Shown: piece by piece, positions 57,555 through 64,000 of the stretch
How positions within the stretch are numbered: position 1 is the first letter of the stretch
Layout of the letters: each line of letters opens with the position of its first letter
Made by a program: the position numbers and the translations under genes
The notes under the pieces: model-generated
Database searches by the model: none
What the model saw: only the letters and a program-made list of their open reading frames with translations
Told to the model about the DNA's origin: nothing
Assembly (NCBI RefSeq): GCF_900456975.1
Contig: NZ_UGYM01000002.1
Span: forward strand, 4,588,001 to 4,652,000
Source: Shewanella baltica
GTDB lineage: Bacteria; Pseudomonadota; Gammaproteobacteria; Enterobacterales; Shewanellaceae
DNA: 64,000 nucleotides
Direction of reading: 5' to 3'

Positions 57555-58871
57555 ATGAAAGCTAAGTTTTGGTGGCGGTTTGTGCCTCGCAGCGCGTTTA
57601 GCCAAACCGTGATGCTGATTGGTTGTCTACTACTGATCAATCAGCTGGTGTCTTACGTCACAGTTGCCGTTTATGTGCTTAAGCCAAGCTACCAGCAAAT
57701 CAATCAGTTAATCGCTCGCCAAGTCAAATTGCTGTTTGTCGATGGCATAGATATTGGCCGCGAACACTTAACCATAGTCGATGCCCTCAATGCCAAAGTC
57801 CACGACGATGGCATGAAAATCTACAATCAACAGCAAGCGCGCGAAGCCGGTATTGAGCAAGCGACCTATTATGGTTTCTGGTCGGCGCAGATGTCGGAAT
57901 ATCTCGGCGGCGACGCCGAAGTGCGCGTCACCCACGGCAGCGTATTGCAGATTTGGATCCGTCCACCACAGGCGCCCTCGATTTGGATAAAAGTGCCGCT
58001 GATTGGCCAAAATGTTTCAGATCTTTCGCCGCTGACCCTCTATTTAATGGTCATTGGTGCACTCAGCGTCGCCGGGGGGTGGTGGTTTGCCCGCCAACAA
58101 AACCGTCCACTTAGGCGACTACAAAAAGCCGCGATTGCCGTTTCCCGCGGTGAATTCCCCGATCCCTTGCCGCTTAATGGTTCGAGTGAAATTGTCGAAG
58201 TGACTAACGCCTTCAACCAGATGGCGCACAGCATGAAACAACTGGAGCAGGACAGAGCGCTATTGATGGCGGGGATTTCCCACGACTTGCGCACGCCGCT
58301 CACCCGTATTCGTCTCGCTTCTGAGATGATGGTTGAGGAAGATCAATATCTTAAAGATGGCATAGTCAACGATATCGAAGATATGGACGCCATCATCAGC
58401 CAGTTTATTGCGTATATTCGCCAAGATCAGGAAACCAGCCGTGAACTAGGCCAAATCAATAAACTCATTCAAGATGTCGCTCAAGCAGAAGCCAATCGCG
58501 CCGGTGAAATAGAAGTAGTATTAACTGACTGCCCCGAAGCTCAATTCCAAGCGATTGCCATCAAGCGAGTACTGAGTAACTTAGTCGAAAATGCCTTTCG
58601 CTATGGTTCTGGCTGGATCCGCATTAGCTCGCAGTTCGACGGCAAACGTATCGGTTTTACTGTTGAAGATAATGGTCCAGGAATCGACGAGTCACAAATT
58701 ACCAAACTATTTCAACCCTTTACCCAAGGTGATATCGCCCGTGGCAGTGTCGGTTCAGGCCTAGGTCTCGCCATCATCAAACGGATTATCGATAGACACC
58801 AAGGGCAAGTCACCCTCTCCAACCGCACCGAAGGCGGTTTAAGAGCCCAAGTGTGGCTGCCGCTGGAATAG
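57555..58871 (+). CDS. envZ: EnvZ, sensor histidine kinase
   Basis: A 438-residue inner-membrane kinase/phosphatase for OmpR. TM1 is about 16-40, a periplasmic domain of about 115 residues follows, TM2 is about 158-177, then HAMP and the DHp domain with His243 ([17 protein letters not shown]), the same number as in E. coli EnvZ. The ATP-binding domain shows [17 protein letters not shown] and GSGLGLAI. Confidence 0.95.
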   Translation: MKAKFWWRFVPRSAFSQTVMLIGCLLLINQLVSYVTVAVYVLKPSYQQINQLIARQVKLLFVDGIDIGREHLTIVDALNAKVHDDGMKIYNQQQAREAGIEQATYYGFWSAQMSEYLGGDAEVRVTHGSVLQIWIRPPQAPSIWIKVPLIGQNVSDLSPLTLYLMVIGALSVAGGWWFARQQNRPLRRLQKAAIAVSRGEFPDPLPLNGSSEIVEVTNAFNQMAHSMKQLEQDRALLMAGISHDLRTPLTRIRLASEMMVEEDQYLKDGIVNDIEDMDAIISQFIAYIRQDQETSRELGQINKLIQDVAQAEANRAGEIEVVLTDCPEAQFQAIAIKRVLSNLVENAFRYGSGWIRISSQFDGKRIGFTVEDNGPGIDESQITKLFQPFTQGDIARGSVGSGLGLAIIKRIIDRHQGQVTLSNRTEGGLRAQVWLPLE

Positions 58872-59000
58872 CGCGAGATCACATATCGGCAAATCAAATG
58901 ACAACGCTGACATTCATGTGGGCGCTTGTCATATTAATGTCACGCTAAATTCATAAACTCAGAACAGTTAACTGGCTCTGACAATTATGAAGATTGCAAA

Positions 59001-60980
59001 ATGAAAATTTCAACGCTGTCGCTCTCTGCTTCTGCCCTGTTGTTATTGCTCGCGGGATTATTAGCGGCCGTAGTGCTGTGGAGTAGTGATCAGCGACAAA
59101 ATATAGAACAACAAACACTCACACTGCAAAGCATACAAGAAGACTTCGTCGGCGTACGCCGCGATCTCGACGGCTATCTCGCCAGCGGCAACTCTAGCCA
59201 ACTTGAACAAGCTAAAACTAAACTCAGCGCCATTAAGAACCAGCTCACAGAGCTTAATCTAGCCACCATGGGCGCTACCGATAATGACTTGCAAGCAAGT
59301 CTCAGCAGCTTCATTCAAGATTTAGATACCAAGTACCGCGCCGCGGGTAAACTCGCTGGCAACCCCAGGCAATTGCTGGCCCACGCCGAATCTGAAATGC
59401 TCGACTATAACCGTCGTTTGGGCAGTTATGCCGATAAAGGCTTAGCCACAAATGCGGCGGTCGCCGAACAATATCTGCAATTGAGCCGCGATTTACCTTC
59501 TATCGTCTACCAACTTTCCCAGCTGACCGATGGCTATCTGATCGGCAAAAATCAGCAACTCAAGGGCATTTTAGACAGCACCAGCAAAGAGCTAAATACA
59601 TGGCACGACGCCCTCAGCGCACTGCCGTTAATCGGCGTATATGAGCAGCAAGAAGCCGATGAATTTGCCCTCGGTGCCAGCGAACCAGAACAGATTGAAG
59701 TCGGCGACAGTGACCGCAGTGAACTGCTCAGTCTCGCCAATCGATACAACAAAGAAGTCGCCAATACCCACCAATTGCTGCAAGCCAACCAAGAGATGCA
59801 AGATCAACTCATTCAAGCGATCAGCAATGTGGAACAACAGCTTATTGGCTTAGGTGAGGCTCAGGCGGCAAAGAATCAACAGCTGAAATATGAGCTACAA
59901 CTGATCCTCTACACTATGGTTTCCATCATGGCCTTGTTTGCCATAGGTTATTTAATCCTGCAGCAAAATCGCGTCGTCAAACCGCTGAAACGTCTTAATC
60001 AAGCCTTTATGAAATTAAGCGAATCGAACAGCCGCGAACGTTTAGACATTAATCGTCGCTGCGAGACGGGCCAAATCGCAGGTCATTTCAACCAGTTGCT
60101 GCAAAGGTTTGAACAGGAAGACGAGGCACAGCGCCAACAAATCACTAAGGTTTCTCAATCATTAAGCCAACTGGTTGCGCGCATTACTCAGCTATCGCAG
60201 CACACAGAGCACACTCAGACGATTGTGGCCGATACGCAAACACAGACCGAACATATCCGCAGCCTCGCCAATGAGGTGAGCCACACTTCGGCACTCGTGG
60301 AAGACAGCGCCGCCGAAACCATGCGCCAAATGCAGTCGAGCCAAACTGAAGCCGAGGCCGTACTCAGCGCAACTGAGCAGACGCAAACCGCCGTTGGCCT
60401 TTGCCATGCTTCCCTTGAAAGCCTGAATAACTCAGTGACGGATGTGTCGAAAATCATTGATGTAATTGGCAATATCGCCGAACAAACTAACTTACTCGCC
60501 CTCAATGCCGCCATTGAAGCTGCGCGGGCGGGAGAGCAAGGTCGCGGCTTTGCCGTGGTTGCCGATGAAGTGCGAAATTTAAGTCAGCGCACCCAAGTGT
60601 CCTTAAACGAAATCGTGAAGATTCTGCAGCAACTGACCCAATCGAATCATGCCCTCAGTGAGAGTGTCGATGGCATAGCACAGGCCACCAGCAGTCAAAA
60701 ACTGCGCGCTCAAAGCCTATGGCAAGTAGCGCAAACGGTGCAAAACCAAGCGAGCGACATGGCCAATACCGCTAAACAAGGCTCGCTCAATGCCAAGGAG
60801 CAAGTCGATTATCTCGATCAATTTGTGCGCACTATGGATAGCTTAAAAGAGCAGGCACAAACCAGTTCACAACAGAGTGAAGTCATCGCCCAAGAAGTGC
60901 AGCAGAGCGTCGAGGATATTGAGACCAGTTTAGGCATTGCCGATGCTGGTAACTTAACACCACAGTCGCGGGCCGCTTAA
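59001..60980 (+). CDS. Methyl-accepting chemotaxis protein
   Basis: A 659-residue chemoreceptor with TM1 near the N-terminus ([20 protein letters not shown]), an all-helical periplasmic domain of about 270 residues, TM2 around 306-323 ([19 protein letters not shown]), a HAMP-like segment and the signalling hairpin [19 protein letters not shown]. The signalling domain is closely similar to that of the receptor at 20340, while the sensory halves differ. Ligand unknown. Follows envZ by 129 bases and ends at a bidirectional terminator. Confidence 0.92.
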   Translation: MKISTLSLSASALLLLLAGLLAAVVLWSSDQRQNIEQQTLTLQSIQEDFVGVRRDLDGYLASGNSSQLEQAKTKLSAIKNQLTELNLATMGATDNDLQASLSSFIQDLDTKYRAAGKLAGNPRQLLAHAESEMLDYNRRLGSYADKGLATNAAVAEQYLQLSRDLPSIVYQLSQLTDGYLIGKNQQLKGILDSTSKELNTWHDALSALPLIGVYEQQEADEFALGASEPEQIEVGDSDRSELLSLANRYNKEVANTHQLLQANQEMQDQLIQAISNVEQQLIGLGEAQAAKNQQLKYELQLILYTMVSIMALFAIGYLILQQNRVVKPLKRLNQAFMKLSESNSRERLDINRRCETGQIAGHFNQLLQRFEQEDEAQRQQITKVSQSLSQLVARITQLSQHTEHTQTIVADTQTQTEHIRSLANEVSHTSALVEDSAAETMRQMQSSQTEAEAVLSATEQTQTAVGLCHASLESLNNSVTDVSKIIDVIGNIAEQTNLLALNAAIEAARAGEQGRGFAVVADEVRNLSQRTQVSLNEIVKILQQLTQSNHALSESVDGIAQATSSQKLRAQSLWQVAQTVQNQASDMANTAKQGSLNAKEQVDYLDQFVRTMDSLKEQAQTSSQQSEVIAQEVQQSVEDIETSLGIADAGNLTPQSRAA

Positions 60981-60998
60981 CCCACTAAAATACCAATA

Positions 60999-61028
60999 AA
61001 AATGGGAGCCTAAGCTCCCATTTATTTT
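60999..61028. terminator. Bidirectional terminator
   Basis: AAATGGGAGC-CTAA-GCTCCCATTTATTTT between the chemoreceptor and the convergent peroxiredoxin gene. Confidence 0.9.
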
Positions 61029-61057
61029 GATGTCCGATTACGTTCGGACCTTAATCA

Positions 61058-61531
61058 TTACAGTGCAGCTAAAACCACTTCGGCTTTACTGGCTTCAAAA
61101 GCCTTTGGCTCTTCAACATTCAGCAGAGTCACTACGCCGTTATCTATGATCATGGCGTAACGTTGTGAACGCACGCCACCAAAACCAGCAGTATCCATTT
61201 CTAAGCCTAACGCTTTAGTAAAGCTGGCATCGCCATCGGCTAGCATCATCAATTCAGAGGCATTTTGCGCTTCGCCCCACGCTTTCATCACGAAGGCATC
61301 GTTCACAGCAACACAGGCAATCAAATCCACGCCTTTCGCTTTAAATTGATCGGCTAATACGACATAGCCAGGTAAATGCGCTTCAGAACAGGTCGGAGTA
61401 AAAGCACCGGGTACAGCAAACAATACCACTTTTTTACCAGCGAACAGTTCAGTAACTTGGTGATTCACCATGCCATCTTTCGTTAGTTGGCCTAATGTAG
61501 CTGCTGGTAATGTTTGACCTTGATCAATCAT
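61058..61531 (-). CDS. Prx5-type peroxiredoxin
   Basis: A 157-residue thiol peroxidase. The peroxidatic Cys lies in PGAFTPTCSEAHLPGY, the Prx5/AhpE-type signature, with a conserved Arg in GVRSQRYAMII. It reduces hydrogen peroxide and alkyl hydroperoxides in the cytosol using thioredoxin, glutaredoxin or glutathione. GGAG six to seven bases upstream favours ATG 61531 over one 12 bases earlier. Monocistronic. Confidence 0.93.
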   Translation of the reverse strand: MIDQGQTLPAATLGQLTKDGMVNHQVTELFAGKKVVLFAVPGAFTPTCSEAHLPGYVVLADQFKAKGVDLIACVAVNDAFVMKAWGEAQNASELMMLADGDASFTKALGLEMDTAGFGGVRSQRYAMIIDNGVVTLLNVEEPKAFEASKAEVVLAAL

Positions 61532-61611
61532 ATTTATCTCCATTTAGTTAAATTAACCTGACCATACTAGCCCTATTTACCTGAGATAAACACAGAGAGA
61601 AAAAAGGGTGA

Positions 61612-62568
61612 TTAGCCGCGAGTGCGATTCATCCGCAGCCCTGCACACAAACCGAGGAACAACAGACCCAATACCGATAAGCTACCGCCACTTTCTTCGA
61701 CGACTATGACATCAGGCTCTCGGTCTCGATCGCTACTTTCCAATGGCAGTGCATACAAACCATCGGTTTCATCGGCACTAATGGTCGCGACAATATCGCT
61801 GTAACCCACTTCATACACATCAATCAACACATCGTAGTGGTCCGTCGCATAACCCGTGTAGAGCGTGGTCAGCACTTCATAGTCGTCCTGTGTTGAATCG
61901 CCATAAATAGTAAACACGTCCGTGGTGTAGTAATGCACCCAAGGGCCGCCATTACGGCTGAGATAAAGCTCGGCAAATAAGTCAGCTCTTTCATTAAGAT
62001 ACGCTCCGTTAACATCGACGTCGAAGGTCACGCTAAAGGTTTGATAAAACCCATCGTAGTCAAAGTCTTCGAACAAACGACTGCTGGCATCAAAAATCGA
62101 AAAGCTGTGATACACAGGGGCGCGGTAGGGATCTTCACTGGTCGCGCTCGAACTCGGCATGCCTTGGCTCGCATGTTTCGCAGTCACTTGCTCACGCGTC
62201 ATCGGCGATGCGCCCATTAGTTGCACGCGGTTTGCCGTCGGCGCTTTAGAGGATAAGGCTGGCGCCAAGGATTTAACGGCTGCAGCAGCGGCTTCAGTGA
62301 CATTTTTTGCGGGCGCAGCTTGTTGTAACAGGGCTAAAGCTTGCTGTTCCTGCTCGGCTGCTTGCTCGCTGTTTTCAGCTTTTTTGGCAATGCCGACACT
62401 GGCCGCAGTAAATGGCGTTAAGCTTTGCGATGATTCCAGTTCGCGGGGCTGAGCGCTGACGGCAGTGGACGCTAAAAACAGCGCGGCAATGGCCGTCGCT
62501 TTAACGAAATGGGTGTTAACCCGACAGTTAACTGTGGCTGCCATACCTTGTTTATTGAGTGTGTTCAT
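61612..62568 (-). CDS. Surface protein with GlyGly-CTERM anchor (choice-of-anchor H type)
   Basis: A 318-residue exported protein: signal peptide to about residue 38, an Ala/Gln-rich low-complexity region (about 60-120), then a beta-rich domain of about 150 residues (YHSFSIFDASSRLFEDFDYDG and YATDHYDVLIDVYEVG) that resembles the choice-of-anchor H domain. The C-terminus is ESGGSLSVLGLLFLGL followed by basic residues (RMNRTRG), which fits a GlyGly-CTERM signal cleaved by a rhombosortase. The function is unknown. It is divergent from the PepSY/response regulator operon, and the direct repeat described below lies 57 bases upstream. Confidence 0.78.
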   Translation of the reverse strand: MNTLNKQGMAATVNCRVNTHFVKATAIAALFLASTAVSAQPRELESSQSLTPFTAASVGIAKKAENSEQAAEQEQQALALLQQAAPAKNVTEAAAAAVKSLAPALSSKAPTANRVQLMGASPMTREQVTAKHASQGMPSSSATSEDPYRAPVYHSFSIFDASSRLFEDFDYDGFYQTFSVTFDVDVNGAYLNERADLFAELYLSRNGGPWVHYYTTDVFTIYGDSTQDDYEVLTTLYTGYATDHYDVLIDVYEVGYSDIVATISADETDGLYALPLESSDRDREPDVIVVEESGGSLSVLGLLFLGLCAGLRMNRTRG

Positions 62569-62624
62569 CTTGAATACCCCATGGATAACCCGTTCAAATT
62601 GGAGTCATTAAAGTGTAATGAAGG

Positions 62625-62641
62625 TGAACATAAGCTGAACA
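62625..62641 (-). promoter_or_regulatory. PhoP-box-like direct repeat, minus orientation
   Basis: Minus strand TGTTCA-GCTTA-TGTTCA, a direct repeat with 11-base period; differs from TGTTTA-N5-TGTTTA by one base per half-site. Lies 57 bases upstream of the anchor-H gene. Confidence 0.5.
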
Positions 62642-62671
62642 TCAACATTTAGTGTTCTTAGCGCGACAATA

Positions 62672-62688
62672 CGTTCAGCCTTAGTTCA
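62672..62688 (+). promoter_or_regulatory. Second GTTCA direct repeat, plus orientation
   Basis: CGTTCA-GCCTT-AGTTCA, again with 11-base period, pointing toward the PepSY/response regulator operon 239 bases away. The remainder of the 358-base gap (62569-62926) shows no ORF. Confidence 0.45.
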
Positions 62689-62926
62689 TCTGAATTAGCC
62701 GACACTAGGGCATATTGAATGCGAGCATAGGAATAGACTCGCTGACAGAGTTTCAGTTCTGTCACGAATAACAAAATGACTACCAAAGTTAATTTTGATG
62801 GAATTGTGCCAACCAATTGGCTGATCTCTATGTGTTTGTTAAGGTGATGAGGTATTCTTAGTCGACTCGATAAGTTATCCATCTCACCCATTAGCTTAAG
62901 ATCGCCGAACATTGCGGGTACCAGAT

Positions 62927-63217
62927 ATGAAACTTTGTTTGACATTGGCCCTAATCGCTTGCTTATTGGCCTCCTTTGGCAGCATGGCAGGCAATGATAG
63001 ACAGAATGATCGCAACCAAGGTGCGAAGAATGAGCAGCGCCGTCTGGCGGTCAATAGCCCAGATCAAGCTGTAGCTATGGTGCAACGCCAATATCAAGGC
63101 AAGGTACTGAGCGTGCAATCCAGCGGCTCAGGATATCGGGTTAAGCTCCTCAATAATGACGGCCAAGTGTTTTCAGTCTCAGTGGATGCCGCAACTGGCC
63201 GAGTGTCGAGGAATTAA
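62927..63217 (+). CDS. Exported PepSY-domain protein
   Basis: A 96-residue protein with a signal peptide (ending SMAGN, about residue 21), an Asn/Arg/Gln-rich segment, and one PepSY-type domain: SPDQAVAMVQRQYQGKVLSV, then GYRVKLLNNDGQVFSVSVDAATG. Small PepSY proteins are often encoded with PhoP/QseB-type two-component systems and may modulate the sensor kinase from the periplasm. It ends two bases before the response regulator gene. Confidence 0.82.
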   Translation: MKLCLTLALIACLLASFGSMAGNDRQNDRNQGAKNEQRRLAVNSPDQAVAMVQRQYQGKVLSVQSSGSGYRVKLLNNDGQVFSVSVDAATGRVSRN

Positions 63218-63219
63218 CT

Positions 63220-63915
63220 ATGCGATTGTTATTGGTTGAAGATGATTTAGAACTGCAGGCTAACTTAAAACAACATCTGCTCGATGCCCATTACAGTATC
63301 GATGTGGCGAGCGATGGTGAAGAAGGCTTATTTCAAGCACTCGAATACAACTATGATGCGGCGATAATCGATGTCGGTTTGCCTAAACTCGATGGTATCG
63401 CGCTTATCCGCAGCGTACGCGAACAGGAACGCGACTTCCCAATCCTAATTTTAACCGCGAGGGACAGTTGGCAAGACAAGGTGGAAGGGCTCGACGCCGG
63501 TGCTGACGACTACCTGACGAAACCTTTTCATCCCCAAGAACTGGTCGCGCGGCTAAAAGCCTTGATCCGTCGCTCTGCCGGCAAGGCCAGCCCTTTGATT
63601 TATAACGGTCCCTTTAGCCTAAATACCAGCAGCTTAGAAGTGCGTAAAGGTGAAGAGTTGGTTAACCTCAGCGGCTCTGAATACAAGTTATTCGAATTTT
63701 TTATGCTGCATCAGGGTGAAGTGAAATCCAAAACCGTATTGACGGAGCACATCTACGATCAAGATTTTGATTTAGATTCAAACGTCATTGAAGTCTTTAT
63801 CCGCCGGTTACGTAAAAAACTCGATCCTGATAATCAATATAACCTGATTGAAACCCTGCGCGGCCAAGGTTATCGCCTAAAAACGTTAACGCCCGAGCCA
63901 ACTGCCGATGAGTAA
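63220..63915 (+). CDS. OmpR-family response regulator, PhoP/QseB-like
   Basis: A 231-residue transcription regulator. Receiver: LLVEDD, phospho-Asp51 (AAIIDVGLPKLDG), LTARD and TKPFHPQELVARL; winged helix: LSGSEYKLFEFFMLHQGEV, VIEVFIRRLRKKLD and ETLRGQGYRL. The GTTCA direct repeats upstream are candidate targets. It overlaps the kinase gene by eight bases (ATGAGTAA). Confidence 0.93.
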   Translation: MRLLLVEDDLELQANLKQHLLDAHYSIDVASDGEEGLFQALEYNYDAAIIDVGLPKLDGIALIRSVREQERDFPILILTARDSWQDKVEGLDAGADDYLTKPFHPQELVARLKALIRRSAGKASPLIYNGPFSLNTSSLEVRKGEELVNLSGSEYKLFEFFMLHQGEVKSKTVLTEHIYDQDFDLDSNVIEVFIRRLRKKLDPDNQYNLIETLRGQGYRLKTLTPEPTADE

Positions 63916-64000
63916 ACGTGCCATTGTGTGGCAAGTATTGAACTCCCTTAAAGCGCGCTTAGTTGCCAGTGCATTATTGTTTATCTTAGTGTTATTGCCT
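63908..64000 (+). CDS. Sensor histidine kinase, N-terminal start (partial at window edge)
   Basis: ATG 63908 lies inside the end of the response regulator gene and opens a frame to the window edge. The first 31 codons give a basic start and the beginning of a TM helix (ARLVASALLFILVLLP), as expected for the cognate kinase. Only the N-terminus is visible. Confidence 0.8.
   Translation, partial: MSKRAIVWQVLNSLKARLVASALLFILVLLP

Overview
The window is a contiguous piece of a gammaproteobacterial chromosome, almost certainly Shewanella. The evidence is a CymA-type tetraheme quinol dehydrogenase, a menaquinone pathway, caa3-type oxidase genes, many signalling proteins and gene orders shared with enterics (ftsY-ftsE-ftsX-rpoH, rsmD-yhhL, bioH/gntX/nfuA, greB/tex near ompR-envZ, plsB/lexA). 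No rRNA, tRNA, CRISPR array, prophage or insertion sequence was seen. The window cuts menD at the left and a sensor kinase at the right.

Layout. 1-3.7 kb: menD(partial)-menH-menC-menE, making the menaquinone that CymA uses. 3.8-8.3 kb: rpoH and the ftsY-ftsE-ftsX operon on the minus strand, with rsmD and yhhL divergent. 9.5-10.1 kb: cymA. 10.5-17.3 kb: a copper/silver region with small Met/His/Cys-rich exported proteins, a free heavy-metal-binding domain protein, and CusB/CusA without an adjacent outer-membrane factor. 17.3-20 kb: an auxiliary, Firmicute-like tryptophanyl-tRNA synthetase behind a tandem-Trp leader peptide, divergent from an RNase T2. 20.3-28.4 kb: a chemoreceptor, a VOC protein, plsB-mtr, and lexA-sulA with two SOS boxes. 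28.8-37.6 kb: the aa3-type cytochrome oxidase operon with heme A synthesis and copper assembly genes. 37.6-45.2 kb: a polysaccharide deacetylase, MATE exporter, S9 peptidase, nfuA, gntX, bioH and a Gln-rich protein. 45.3-50.5 kb: an LtaS-like membrane sulfatase, tex and greB. 50.6-56.4 kb: a very large hybrid histidine kinase interrupted by one in-frame TAG, followed by a REC-GGDEF protein. 56.8-64 kb: ompR-envZ, a second chemoreceptor, a peroxiredoxin, a GlyGly-CTERM protein, and a PepSY/response regulator/kinase operon.

The strongest leads are three. (1) The trpS leader: a short ORF with two consecutive Trp codons lies upstream of an 11-bp hairpin that buries the trpS ribosome binding site, which suggests translational attenuation by Trp-tRNA charging. 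(2) The sensor kinase at 51.5-56.4 kb is one gene split by a single in-frame amber codon inside a PAS domain, with both halves otherwise intact. (3) Two 11-bp-period GTTCA direct repeats lie between the anchor-H gene and the PepSY/response regulator operon and resemble PhoP-type boxes. All calls were made by reading the sequence; no database search was run.
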